Shown here: positions 38,201 to 49,110 of the stretch, one piece after another | Position numbering within the stretch: position 1 is the first letter of the stretch | Layout of the letters: the number at the start of each line of letters is the position of its first letter | NCBI RefSeq assembly: GCF_037392515.1 | Contig: NC_090281.1 | Location: 48,460,645-48,524,644, forward strand | From: Haliotis asinina | Lineage: Eukaryota > Mollusca > Gastropoda > Lepetellida > Haliotidae | Direction: 5' to 3' | DNA length: 64,000 nt | Made by a program: the position numbers and the translations under genes | Notes under the pieces: generated by a model | What the model was told of the DNA's origin: nothing | The model's input: the letters and a program-made list of their open reading frames with translations, nothing else | Databases searched by the model: none

Positions 38201-40020
38201 ACAGATGACGTGTTGGACACAGAGGACATGTTAGACATAGAGGACATGTGGGGATACATGGGGCACAGGGGACATGTGGGGGTCATGTCGGACATAGGAT
38301 ATATGGTGCACAGGGGACGTAGGGGTGGCACATGCTGTACAGGGGACATGTTGGACACAGGGCATGCTGGTCACAGAGGACATGTGGAGTACATGTAACG
38401 TGGGTCACAGAAGACATGTTGGGCTCAAGGGACATGTAGGACTTGGTCTGGTGAGGTGTGAATGGCATGCAGGGTACATGGACCCCAGATGTCCAACATG
38501 ATCTACTTCTAAGGTTTTTTTGTTTCCAGAAACTGTTTTAGCATATTTCTATCTTTGTTTGAGAAAGACAGGAATCCTTTTGAGCAAATATGTGTAACAA
38601 TATGGTTAGAGACCCTCAAGACCAGTTTTGATTTCCAATGAATGTTGTGTGTCCAGATTCTTTTAACTGTGGCGACAATCATACCCATTTATTCCCAGCC
38701 GTTTAACTGGTCAGGATATGTGAACATACTCCTTGATTGTTCCAGGAACATATGAGTTTGAATCCTTGGACATGTTTCTTAGGTTTGTTGACATTTTTGC
38801 CATGCCCCTTTTACATGTCCTCATGGGGAGATGGGGTAGGCCAGTGGTTAAAGCATTTGCTTGTCACGCCAAAGACCTGGGTTCGATTCCACACATGGGA
38901 ACAATGTGTGAAGCCCATTTCTGTTGTCCCATGAATATTGCTGGAATATTGCTGAAAGCAGCATAAAACTAAGCTCACTCACTCATCATTGTCATGTTTA
39001 CCCACATTATACCAACAAACTTTCACAGTGTGAACTGAAATGCCCTTTGTTCAAGCTAAGGTTCACCTCATTCACTTACTCAGTGTTTCGTTGTCAGTGT
39101 GAATGGCTACTGGGTGACCGTCAGACTCGTCCCGAGACTGTGGACGATGGCCTTGACCCTGACAGTCCAGTATACAAAGCAATATTGGCCAACCCGACTG
39201 TCCAGCTGGGTCTGAATAACCCTCGATGTTTACTGGGTGAGTTGAAGCAGGAGGTCATTACCCTGGGTTGTTTGATTTGGTACTATACTCTTCGAAAAAA
39301 GTAGGGGAACCTGAACTGTCAATTTGGATAGGAAGTATAAGCAATGACAAGCCTTTCAAAGACAGACATCATGTCATTTCTCTTTATCAACCCCCTCTAA
39401 ACACAATGAACCAGCCCCATAATCATACCCATGCAAATTTAAAGTCATACACCAGTCATCTTCCAAGAGCTATTTCTGTTCAAACTTCTGTCTATGGTCA
39501 TAAGGATGTACAAGTGGTAGTGCACTCTCAAAGCCATGATGTTTTTAATATGAACATTGATTGACTAAATGTCTCCCAGTTTTTTCAATCTTGAATGAAA
39601 ACTGAGGTTACCCTACTCTTTTCTTTTAAAACTACTTGTATCATTTGATCATTTGATATCATTTGATCCCTTCTTCATTCAATATTCACGAATTGGCTGA
39701 AATAGTGTGGGTGTGACTTTAAATCCTAACTCACCCACTCACTCGTAATTCAGTATTTGTTTTTCTCCATGTCAGTTCTGGTACCTATTAGAATCATTTT
39801 AGAACCTGTGAAGAGCTAAGTTAGAATTGGTCCAACATTAACATAAACTAGGCCACCTTGTTATGTTTCAGCTTTTCTTCAGATGCTTGAGTCACCCATG
39901 TCGGCCAATCAGTGGCTCAATGATTCGGAGACAGGGCCAATCCTCATCCAGATATCAAGAATATATCATGCCGAGAAAAACTCGAAACCTCGCAACATCC
40001 AAAGTGCAGTTGCGAGCTGA
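26259..40020 (+). CDS. UBAC1: Ubiquitin-associated domain-containing protein 1 (UBAC1/KPC2), complete
   Basis: Ten coding exons: 26259-26514, 28469-28533, 28989-29096, 29614-29716, 31851-31962, 34560-34671, 35141-35251, 37474-37560, 39098-39236, 39872-40020. All phases agree; product 413 aa, close to the roughly 405 aa of vertebrate UBAC1. UBAC1 is the non-catalytic partner of the RING ligase KPC1 (RNF123) in the cytoplasm and passes ubiquitinated cargo such as p27 to the proteasome. Order seen: N-terminal ubiquitin-like region (1-107, includes [14 protein letters not shown]), a helical part [20 protein letters not shown] (144-163), first UBA (about 192-235, [14 protein letters not shown]), linker, second UBA (290-326, [16 protein letters not shown]), and the C-terminal block with [15 protein letters not shown] and [16 protein letters not shown]. 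The start could instead be the in-frame Met at 26298; I prefer 26259 because its extra residues align with the vertebrate N-terminus. No broken exon or missing motif seen. Confidence 0.96.
26598..26622. repeat. (TAA)n microsatellite
   Basis: About eight TAA/AAT units in intron 1 of UBAC1. Confidence 0.85.
27320..27540 (+). mobile_element. SINE-B copy
   Basis: GACTAACAGGATCGGGTGGT through GCTGAAACATTGCTGAGTAT; start truncated, tail AATTTACTCACTCATTCAC. In intron 1 of UBAC1. Confidence 0.85.
28690..28970. repeat. 25-bp minisatellite in UBAC1 intron 2
   Basis: TGGATGGTTCAGTCTACAGG plus TTGTA, about ten diverged units; ends 20 bases before exon 3. Confidence 0.9.
29115..29400. repeat. 12-bp minisatellite in UBAC1 intron 3
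   Basis: TTGTCAGACCTA units and variants starting just after the exon 3 donor. Confidence 0.85.
30350..30620 (+). mobile_element. SINE-B copy, full length
   Basis: Starts AGACCCGTGAAGGTCCAGGG, ends GTGTGGGGTGAAACTTCACT with five CTCA units. In intron 4 of UBAC1. Confidence 0.9.
30685..30770. repeat. 18-bp minisatellite, short array in UBAC1 intron 4
   Basis: CAGAGGACATGTTGGG units, same family as the large array at 37590-38470. Confidence 0.75.
31538..31700 (+). mobile_element. SINE-A copy, old
   Basis: GGGTAGCCTTGTAGTAGAAG, degenerate B box TGTTTGATTCCC, tail GCAGCACAAAACAATGCTCA. Confidence 0.75.
32430..32580. mobile_element. Hairpin MITE, copy 1
   Basis: Arms of about 65 bases: GGGACTCGTTTCACAAAGCT at left against AGCTTTGTGAAACGGGCCCC at right, short loop. 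A sibling copy is at 45610-45759. Confidence 0.85.
32715..33580. mobile_element. Foldback element, copy 2
   Basis: Same family as 15605-16358. Arms 32715-33060 and 33235-33580; ATGCGAGCGAAGCGAGCAAA at left, TTTGCTCGCTTCGCTCGCTT at right. Arms extend further out than in copy 1 (GGTTGCGCATTGTAGAGAA against TTCTCCACGCTGCACAACC). In intron 5 of UBAC1. Confidence 0.85.
34032..34157. mobile_element. Short hairpin element
   Basis: GTGTATGGGACTGTAAGACC at left is repeated inverted as GGTCTTACAGTCCCATACAC at right; arms about 45 bases with small mismatches. Confidence 0.8.
34850..35105. repeat. Degenerate G/T-rich tandem repeat in UBAC1 intron 6
   Basis: Irregular units on GGTGTGGTGAACT and GGTGAGCTGGATGT themes, ending shortly before exon 7. 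Confidence 0.65.
35340..35578 (+). mobile_element. SINE-B copy
   Basis: AAGATCCAGGGTAGAATAGA to GCTTGGCGTAAAACTGAACT; internal deletion in the GATCGGGTGGTCAGG part. In UBAC1 intron 7. Confidence 0.85.
36040..36312 (-). mobile_element. SINE-B copy, full length
   Basis: From GAGTGAGTGAGTTTAGTTTT to CCCCGGAACCTACACGGGTC. In UBAC1 intron 7. Confidence 0.9.
36350..36485. mobile_element. Hairpin element
   Basis: ATCTCCACTATACCCTGGAT at left pairs with ATCCTGGGTACAGTGGAGGT at right; outer arms CCAGGGCATATGTT and AACATATACCCCGG also pair. Confidence 0.75.
37590..38470. repeat. 18-bp minisatellite, about 0.9 kb, in UBAC1 intron 8
   Basis: CAGAGGACATGTGGGGCA and variants, starting 30 bases after the exon 8 donor. 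As 18 is a multiple of 3, several false open frames rich in Gly-His-Arg or Cys-Pro arise. Confidence 0.9.
38820..38990 (+). mobile_element. SINE-A copy, full length
   Basis: GGTAGGCCAGTGGTTAAAGC, GGTTCGATTCCACACATGG, tail AGCATAAAACTAAGCTCACT. Ends about 110 bases before exon 9 of UBAC1. Confidence 0.9.
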
Positions 40021-41075
40021 CGAATATGGAGGACTTCCTTTGTAATAATTTATTATGCAATATGAAAGTTGTTTTCTGTGTACGTGTATGCTTCTAGGAG
40101 ACGATTGTTACATTTTTGTACCAAGACTTTGTAATGTAATTGCACAAACTCAGCTTTGAAATTGAGTGATTGTTTCTCAGGCATAAACTCTCTGTCCACT
40201 TCTGAAGGTTCATGTATTCTTATTATTCAACAGTTTGAAGTCAGAGTTACAGGACGGGTATTCAGTACCAAGCAAGGTCTTCATCAAATTTTGACATGAC
40301 AGGATTCCAAGTAGTAATAAGATCCTGAATATATTCTAGTCATAAACTGCAACAAAATTAATTAAGTGATCAGGCTTGCTGAGTCAGTTGATAGCATATT
40401 CTGAGTCAGTGTCATGTGATTTAGTGCTCATGACGTCAGTCATTGGGTTATGGCCCCTGCTTATCTGTTTACAGCCCACTATCATACAGCTGTAATTTTG
40501 TCAAGTAACAAGTTAAACTATAAAGTCAAGGAAATGTATTAACTACTAGTATCAACAAGACCTCAGCCAGAGATTGGAGCATGAATTTCTCATATTTAAC
40601 AATCTCAGAGTTTAAGGCCTTTATGAACGACTATATTTCGTGCCTTTGAACATGTTGGATGTAACTCTGACAATAGCAAGCCCACACGTGTCCTCTGTAT
40701 CCCTGATCAACAAACTCCTTCCCAGAATTCAGTGTTCCAAGGTAGAAAACCCTGATCCAACTTTTGCTTGAGGAAACACCAGGTGATCAGATTTTTAACT
40801 ATTCCACTGACGACCTGTAACAACAGTTTTTAGAACGTCCATCTTTTTGGAATGAAGTTTAATTTTCCGAGTTACAGTGTCTGGTACCATGGATAAACTT
40901 GATCTGTATTGTTGACTTTGTGAGAAGAAACTGGAATATCAACTGATGTCAGACAAGAATCTGTAGGCATTTTGTTGTTTGTTATGGTTGTCTGAGCTAG
41001 TAGAGATTCTTGTGCAGAGGTTGTATTTTTGGAAAGAAAGTGAATGAAATAAATGAGTCACTTCTGTTTGTTGAG
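40021..41075 (+). other. 3' UTR of UBAC1
   Basis: About 1 kb of AT-rich, repeat-free sequence from the TGA to just beyond the AATAAA at 41048. Lack of transposon copies here, unlike the flanks, fits transcribed and conserved sequence. Confidence 0.6.
41048..41053 (+). promoter_or_regulatory. Polyadenylation signal AATAAA of UBAC1
   Basis: Canonical hexamer about 1.03 kb after the stop, followed within 50 bases by a GT-rich stretch (TTTGTTGAGGGTCTTGTTTT) typical of a downstream element. Confidence 0.65.
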
Positions 41076-41251
41076 GGTCTTGTTTTGTAATTTCAACACA
41101 ACCTCATAAAGGAGGTTGACGTATTTGAAAAATGGGTCTCCAGTAGAAGCTACCTTAACACATGTGATCCATGTTGGATGCCTCGGTGACAAAAATGTCT
41201 GATGCAATTCCCTATTTTTCCCTTGGACCTTATGTTCCAGTGTGGTTTCAG

Positions 41252-41476
41252 GTATCGCGCTTCGTGATCTAACTAACTATTTCAACGTTAGCGGTTCAAG
41301 CCGAAAATCGGTAGGAGTAAGCAAATGCATTGCTAATTCTGGGCTTGCAACCGCTCGAATCGTTTCTGCTCTTCCGAAAAAGGCGAGGAGTGAGAGGAGA
41401 GTCTCGATGATGAGTGATGAATTTACGATTGTTGATGACTACATAGAACCTGTGGAACAAACTGAGGAGGTTAGGA
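41252..41476 (+). CDS. Possible isolated coding exon, unknown gene
   Basis: An open stretch of about 75 codons between a TTTCAG acceptor and a GTAAGC donor. The reading ends MSDEFTIVDDYIEPVEQTEE, with plain protein-like composition. No partner exons were found on this strand within 5 kb and no family is recognised. It lies just after the UBAC1 poly(A) signal. It may be chance. Confidence 0.2.
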
Positions 41477-42034
41477 TGTAAGCTGGGTTTTTTTTCGCCA
41501 GTTTGGCAACCGAACAATTTTGTTCAGCCGTCGATTTCAAATTTTCTAAGCCGCCATATTGAACGAAGCGACCTCATCCAGCGACTAATGCAAATGCAAG
41601 CGGCTGAAAGTTGTCGCTCCCTTGAAGGTACATCCCTGTACATCGCTTGCACGTGATTGGTTGTTTGCAACGCACCCAACGATTACACCCAGGATGATCA
41701 CCATAACCACATGCTGCGTGGTTGTCAGACAATCAGCGGTTTGATTTTTCCCCACAAGAACAGATACTGTTAAAATGTTTATACCTATGCTGAGTCAGTG
41801 GCGAATACTTCGTTGTGATCTCGACACTCAGGTATTCCAGAGAAAAGAGTAACGTGCCGTAGTTACTTGGATTATCAGTGTTTTCCTTATCGGGACTACA
41901 ATATCACAATTTGTATAATTGAGTGTATTTGCTTGCTACATATCATCGTATTTTTTCCTTTCGGAGGTTTTAATACGTTTGAGTACAACTGTGTAAATTA
42001 GCTGTTTGTTACGTTACATAAATTTGTTTGCGAC

Positions 42035-42293
42035 CCGTGAAGGTAGAATAGGCCGTCAGCAACCCACGCTTGCCATGAAAGGCGACTATGCTTGTCATAA
42101 GAGGCGACTAACGGGATCGGGTGGTCAGGCTCGCTGACTTAGTTGACACATGTCAACGGTTCCCAACTGCGCAGATCGATGCTCATGTTGTTGATCACAG
42201 GATTGTCTGGTCCAGAGTCGATTATGTACAGACCGCCGCCATATAGCTGGAATATTGCTGAGTGCGGCGTGAAACTAAACTCACTCACTCACA
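42035..42293 (+). mobile_element. SINE-B copy, full length
   Basis: CGACCCGTGAAGGTAGAATA to AGTGCGGCGTGAAACTAAAC plus CTCACTCACTCAC; one of the cleanest copies. Confidence 0.9.
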
Positions 42294-42682
42294 TAAATTT
42301 GTTTGCTGGTCTGCCTTTGGTATTGTTTGCTAGGTAAAGGAGTATCCGAGCGAAGCTCACAGTACAGCCCACACCTTTCACTGAAATCCATGCTGGAATG
42401 AGTATTGTTGTTCTTAATTGTATCAGTTACTCAATACAGAACAAAACCAATTCTGACATACATACAATCACTTACAAATATCAGGGAGCCTATATAGAGG
42501 TTGTAGAGTATCCTTGCAAATATGTACAATAACACACAGCAATGTGTTTTATGTATACCAAGAAACCAAAATACAGCACAGCATAATCCCACCTTACATG
42601 TTATACGATCAAATGTTAGAAACGTATCATTTTACCCAGTTATTCCTATAATACCTTACAGAATAGTGTTAATCACACTAAT

Positions 42683-45525
42683 ATGCAGAGCACCATAAAG
42701 ATAACTTCTTACAACTGTAGGGGGTTAAATGGTCGGCTTAAACCCCAAGCGATATTCAATTTCCTTAAGAAAAAAACATCTACATATTGTTTACAGAATG
42801 TCCATTTCACGCCAGGAAATGGGAAATAAAGCTGTTACATAAACCCAAACAGAAACAATGTTGTCGCTATCACCTGGAATTTTACAATTGACGTTGAACA
42901 AAAGGATGACAACGATAACTGCCACCAATGATTTTAAGTTAGCTCTAGAAAATATACACGGACCAAGCACAGAAAGCCCTGATTTCTGTGATAATATCGA
43001 TAAGCTTTTGCGGTCTTTCCAAACTGACGTCTCTGTGTGTGGGGACCGGAGTATCATTCAAGACTACCTTAAAGATGCCCATAGTTATAAAAATGTTACT
43101 AACCCAAAACGCCGTGAAAGGTTGCTTTTATTGAAAGAAGAGTTCGATCCGACTGAAACAAGTTTCACATGGCGACAGCCAACACCGATAAAACAGAGTA
43201 GACTTGATAACTTTCTTACATCACATAACCTGCTTTCATCTGTTGTTAAATATGAAACGGAACCAAGTTTCAAGTGTGACCACTCACCAATCTCTTGGAC
43301 GATTTAGCTAGCAAATCCTATTCGAGGTAACGGGTTTGGGAAATTCAATAATTCACTTCTCGGAGATCCTGATTATGTTAAGCTTGTTAAACATGTGATT
43401 AAGGATACATTAGACCAGCCTAATGTAGATAACAGTAGTCAAGTTGACTCTCAACTAGGTAACCAGATGTTATGGGAAAAGTTGATGCTAATGATACTCG
43501 GAAATACTAGGGCATACGCATGTGCCAAACGCATGTGCCAAACGCATGTGCCAAAGAGAAAGATAGGAGAAAAGATGAACAGGATTTAAATGATAATTTA
43601 AACAAAATAAACTGTAGCACGTGACACTGCCCCAGACGATGAAAATAAACGTGAACATATGGACGAAATCGATGAAATAAATGATGGACTAGAAACAATA
43701 AACCTTACAAAAATGAAGGGGATGATAATAAGATCTAGAGCAATATGGGGAGAAAGTGGTGAAAAGCCATCTGAACGTTTTCTAAATCTTGAAGCAAGAC
43801 ATTTCGTCAACAAAGTCATTATGCGCATTGATCCCAAGAATGGAAATGGTACTATCCAACGGGAAATGGAATACGAAGTGGAGTCATTTTACGAAAGGTA
43901 TATTGTAAACATGAGGTATCAGACTGCATAACCTTTTAGATGATTATGATACTCCAAAACTATCAGACGAAATGACAAAACCCCTTGAAGGGGAGCTTAC
44001 ACAAAATGAAGTTCTTTCAGCTGTTAAATCCTTTAAAGTTTTAAAAATGAAAAAAAGTCCTGGACCCGATGGATTTACGCAGAATTCATAAAAAATTCTT
44101 TTGGAAAGATTTGGGCAAATATCTTGTATCTTGCTTGAATGAATTGTACAGACAAGGCATGCAACCAATATCACTCAGAAGAGGTGCATACGAGCCACAA
44201 AGCGCTATACCTGAAACAACACCGGGACATAAGGTACACGGGAAAATAGGGAATGGCATTAGACATTTTTGTCACCGAGGCATCCACTCTGGATTAACAG
44301 GAAACACACCTACTGGAGACCAGTATCGCTGCTTTCCATTTTCTACAAAATATGTTCTTTGGCAGTCTCCAAGAGAACGAAAACTGTGCTTGACAGCATC
44401 TTAAACGAAGATCAAAGGGACAGGATGATACATAGAAATAAAAATGAAATATTTCAGAACACAGTTGTCACCATTTGTAAAATTGTAGTACATGTATTTC
44501 AAACTTAAGAAATCCGTTTTATGTTGACTTGGTCTCATCCTGGTTTGATTTTATAAAAAAAATATCAAACCACAAGCTGATACAGATGTTCTCAGCCAAA
44601 CTATCTGGCATAACAGTAATAACATGATTAAGGAAAAACGCATCTACTACTCACACTGGAACTCGAAAGGAATATTAATCCACTTTATAAATGGTCTTTT
44701 GGATAAAAACGGGTGTTTTCTAAACTTCACCGATTTTAAAAACAAATACGATCTTAAAACAAACTTCATTCTTTATCATGGTTTGATTTGAAAGACAAAA
44801 AACATATATCAAGTCATTTGGAAATTTAGAAAAAAAAATGGTTAAATCACCAATCTTCCATACAACTCTAAGGCATCTTTGTACAGCTACTAAAGGATCG
44901 AGGTACTGTTATTCAACAATAATTGAGAAACTCTGCACAAAAAACAACATATTAATAAGTGGGAACAAGAGTTGCAATGTAACATCCCTCTCAAAACATG
45001 GACCAGATATAACATGATGCCTTTACGGTGTATCATCTATTCACACACCCAGTGGTTCCAGTACAAACTCCTACACCATATCTTACCAACTAATAGCCTT
45101 TTACAAAAATGGACTATACTAAATCAGATAGGTGTGACTACAAAATAGATACACTGCAGCACTTATTTTGGGAATGTGATCCTGTACGGCCGCCATGGAC
45201 CAAACTGGAAAGTTTGCTGAACGAAAAAGCCCAGAGAAATCGATTTGAATAAAGAAAAGATTCTTCTTGGTTTTCCAGAGAAACAATGACCCACTAAGCA
45301 TAATCATCTTGATTTTCAAAAAGACTAATTTGACCAATCAACAGAAGTGATTGACAGCCTTCTAATCATTGACATACAAAGTCCGGAATTATTATACTAT
45401 TACTAAATGACGAACAGAGCCGATATGTTTTACAAATTCTGGTCTTCTTGTCATTTTCTGTTCATGTAATTGTATTGTGTGATCAATACCTGTATTTACC
45501 CTGAATAAATATAAATGAAAAAATA
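42683..45525 (+). pseudogene. Decayed L1/Tx1-type LINE (endonuclease and reverse transcriptase)
   Basis: Starts with an endonuclease N-terminus (ITSYNCRGLNG, 42695-42740) that stops at a TAA near 42828; a further endonuclease part with TWRQPTPIKQSRLDNFL and DHSPI ends at about 43307. The RT signature SPGPDGF is at about 44055-44075, followed in a shifted frame by FFWKDLGKYLVSCLNELYRQ and later by RPVSLLSIFYKICS and LNEDQRD. Several stops and frameshifts, so not active. The 3' end near 45525 is an A-rich ATAAATATAAATGAAAAAAT. Assignment to L1/Tx1 rests on the block after the RT signature. Confidence 0.8.
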
Positions 45526-45609
45526 CACCCAGGATCCTTCGCGCACAACCCATTTTAGATGAACGAAAGGTTGTTCAGGTCTCAGTATGCACTGGAGATG
45601 GCAACGCCT

Positions 45610-45759
45610 GGGGCTCGTTTCACAAAACGCTCGTAGCCTAAGATCTCGTAAGTTTTCTCGTAGCCATTGTACCTCCTATACTGTAACACAGGAGCTATGG
45701 ATGCTACGAGAAAAGTTAAGAGATCTTAGGCTTACGAGAGTTTCGTGAAACGGGCCCCT
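45610..45759. mobile_element. Hairpin MITE, copy 2
   Basis: GGGGCTCGTTTCACAAAACG against AGTTTCGTGAAACGGGCCCC; same family as 32430-32580, including the inner TTTTCTCGTAGC and GCTACGAGAAAA. Confidence 0.85.
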
Positions 45760-45961
45760 GATCAACAGTCGATGGAATGGTGGCACGTTTACCCGGTGCT
45801 GAGTCAGCAATCAGTAACGAAATGACTCGATTAACTGGTAAGAAACCATTCGAAGCTGTTCAGTGAAAATCGGTGACTTCCAAATTGTCTCCACCCCGCA
45901 GGTGTAAAGAGAAAAAATAGCCCCCTGTGTGAGCTTCCTAGATATTGGAGAGGGTACCAGC

Positions 45962-46030
45962 CCCTAACCGCAAGCCCTAACCCTAAACCCTAACACTAAG
46001 AATCGTATAGGGTACCTATAACCCTAATAT
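45962..46030. repeat. Degenerate telomere-type CCCTAA repeats
   Basis: CCCTAACC, GCCCTAACCCTAAACCCTAA and a later ACCCTAATA; complement strand of the TTAGGG unit, more decayed than the one at 20659. Confidence 0.7.
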
Positions 46031-47559
46031 ACGATAACATCTGTGAATACAATATCACAAACACACCTGTTCCTTACATGATTGCTTTAAGCATGCATGT
46101 TCGGAGATCGGTTTGCTATAAATGGAGTATGCACATAACCCCTTTTGCGAATGTTATCTTGTCAGACACAGCCAAAATTTGATTTTAGCAATAAATTAAG
46201 CCATACTTTGACCAACCAGTGAAATGCCTAAGCGTCCAGTGCCCATGAACCAAAACTGGCAAATTACTGGTATGCACCAGACTTGTATGTGTCATATCTT
46301 GCTATTGAAGCACAACTAAATCACACTGTCATCAACAAGCTGATACGTGAGCATACGACTTCCGGTGAAATGAAGGTTCACCGAGGTCTGGAGGTCCCAG
46401 ACAAAACATGGACAGCTAGGGAAGATCGTTCTCTCGTACGCGATGCCAACGTGGCCCAGTGCCTGCTTTACACAGCTGGGGAATGGGTGGCATACATACA
46501 CCATAAGTGCCCATGAGCACCATCAGACGAAGACTAAATTTGGATCATGTCCGCCTAGCCATAAACTGGCTGTAACTACTCTGTTGATGGGCTGTGTGGG
46601 AATGGTTACATGCTTTGGGTTCAGGAATTAGATGTGCTAAATAAACACTTGTATACAGACTGATATAACCTGTTTCAGTTTGCCATCTGAACCTACACTT
46701 TAGACCCCTATACTTCTAGCTTTAAACAATATTTCAATAAGTCAACATTTCTTAAATATGAAGCAGTATCAGCAAAGATGAAAACGTCAATTTCGCCACA
46801 TCGATATCTGGTCTTCAGACTTTTAGTTTGAGTCTGCAAGTCTTCGACTTTGTGTACTTTAGTCTGCCTGTGGCCTGGAGTTGGATACTTGAAATTTCCT
46901 TCTTGACCTGCATGATCCTGATGACACGGATAAACTTGTACATACTAGGGTGTCATGATGGCGTTGTTGACTTTATGGTCCATCCTTCAAGATGTTTTTT
47001 CTAGGGGGTCCTGGGTGTCAAAGTGGTTCCATATCTGGCAGCTTGAATAGAAATGCGGTATGGATATTCTTAACACTTAACACTGACAGCCGTTGTAGAC
47101 TAAAATTGTCCACCTTTATGGCTATCAGTATATTCGACGTGTACCAGCACGTTTGCCATTTTGACTGTTTCTCTTCACGTTATGTAGTGGATGACAGTTA
47201 GTGAATGCTCACTTAATCCCTTGCACAGCACGACACTTTTTGGCTTCGGGCTTTACGGGAATAGGGGTAGTTCAGTTTTGGGCTAGGCGAGAGGACACCC
47301 TATATTTGGTATCGTCCCAAAAAGCAGACCCATTAAAACAACACTTGTTATGGTTGATTACATCTGTGATACGCAGGCTGTGCCCTTGATTAAGAAAAAC
47401 CATGTAACCATGTATCACGGTGACTCATGTAACGAGTTTCGACAATGTAGCAAGTGATCCTACATTTCATCAATATTTATTTAATCAATAATATTTAATG
47501 GTTGTAAAAATTATTCAGCTAGGCGATCTGATGAGAATAATATTATACCAGTAACACGG
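46031..47559. other. Gene-poor stretch, nothing firmly recognised
   Basis: An open frame of about 70 codons around 46283-46516 has no known motif. No repeat family was identified. Confidence 0.4.
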
Positions 47560-48235
47560 CATACATATTAGATAGATTTATTAAATCCTGTATCACGTGA
47601 TGACTGTGACCAGGAGTGGAATGCTTATATTGGAAACTGTATTACTGAACATTGTTATAAACATTATACTGATTGTGTAAATGATGACCTCTTTCATGAT
47701 ACAATAATTGCAGAAATTATATCGGCAGTAGACAATGCTAAACTGAATGAGCCACCAGGAGACGACGATATTCCAATAGCATTTTTAAAGCATTTCTAAA
47801 TTAAGGAGATATGATTATGGTTTCGACAGATATTGTGTAAAGGTCATATCCCAGCTATATTCATATATATACCCGGTGACTGAAGGAGCATATCGTTGTT
47901 GAACACTTTGTGTAAATTATATTTTCTATCATAAACAAGAAAATCTACTGTTCAAAAGCATATAATTCGATGAAAATGCAGGTTCTATTATGCTTTTATG
48001 GAATTCAAGAAAAAGATTAACCGAAATAAATTACTTTATCTTCATTTATGAAACGGTATCCGTGGAAAACCATTTCGTGTTCTTCAATATTCATATGACA
48101 ACGTGAAGTCTGCTATAGTTGTCAGAGAAGAGGAAAAACTATCTGCTTATTTTGATTGTTTCACTGGTGTTAGAGAAGGATGTTCACTTAGTCCCTTCTT
48201 GTTCTCCATTGTTTTCATTAACAAGGGGTGACCAG
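47560..48235 (+). pseudogene. Non-LTR retrotransposon fragment (reverse transcriptase)
   Basis: Encodes IISAVDNAKLNEPPGDDDIP at about 47715-47775, a pre-RT block, and FTGVREGCSLSPFLFSIVF near 48155-48220, an RT core block, in different frames with a large internal loss. Different from the L1/Tx1 copy. Confidence 0.7.
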
Positions 48236-48708
48236 TCTAGCCTAATTAATTGGTGCGCTATTCTTATCTGTATTTTGGGAGGTCTGCGTTTTGGGAGGCC
48301 TTCATCACGCATCATGCCATGCGAAGCATGGGCCTGAACCCTAAATTATGCAGGATTGAGAGGAAAAACGACCTATCAGAAAACCACTCCTCACAAATCA
48401 GCAACGCCATGCCGTTTAGCAGGGTGCCAAGCACGAGCTTGTAGATCCAGTTTTACTGAGTGAAAGGTGGGTGGTGCGATATTTGTGACGAGGTTCATAT
48501 TTAATAGGCGTGTAATGTGTTAGGTATGAGGAAGATTATCAAAATAACTACAATTTTATTGTTTGCAAATAGAAATAATTGCCAAAGAACAATATGCATA
48601 ACTTCAACGTCATTCGTAATAATATAGGCCTTTATTCTCGAAACGTTCGTAGCCCTAAGAATTCTGAACTTTGCGTTCAACGCAAGTCTCAACTCTTCAA
48701 CTCTTCAA

Positions 48709-48833
<125 letters not shown>

Positions 48834-48912
48834 CCAGTGTACCCATGTAGTGAGTCGAACTTGGGTCCTCGGCGTGACGAGCGAACGCTTTAACCACTAG
48901 GCTACATTCGGG
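48834..48912 (-). mobile_element. SINE-A head fragment
   Basis: GTGTACCCATGTAGTGAGTC to TTTAACCACTAGGCTAC; broken at the CT microsatellite. Confidence 0.8.
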
Positions 48913-48984
48913 GGTTGACGCCCCAGGTCACGAAGGCAGAGAGCATCCCATATGTCAAGTGATCTCTATTTGACTTTGTGTGCT

Positions 48985-49110
48985 TGCGATTAGGTGTCTG
49001 ACTCTACGGGAGGTGGTTCGAATCCCGAAAGTACTACACTGTGTACTTTACTAAGGAGGTGTAATCCAAAATAAAACATTATTTTACATTTGACCACTTT
49101 CTAAATGGCA
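48985..49110 (+). mobile_element. SINE type C copy 2
   Basis: AGGTGTCTGACTCTACGGG, B box GGTTCGAATCCC, end TTTGACCACTTTCTAAATGG as in 24904-25045. Confidence 0.7.

Noticed and set aside
37502..38468. ORFs on both strands rich in Gly-His-Arg or Cys-Pro-Ser, up to 207 codons
   Set aside because: Products of the 18-bp minisatellite in UBAC1 intron 8.
46283..46631. ORFs of 62-77 codons on both strands
   Set aside because: No recognisable family, no repeat or splice support.
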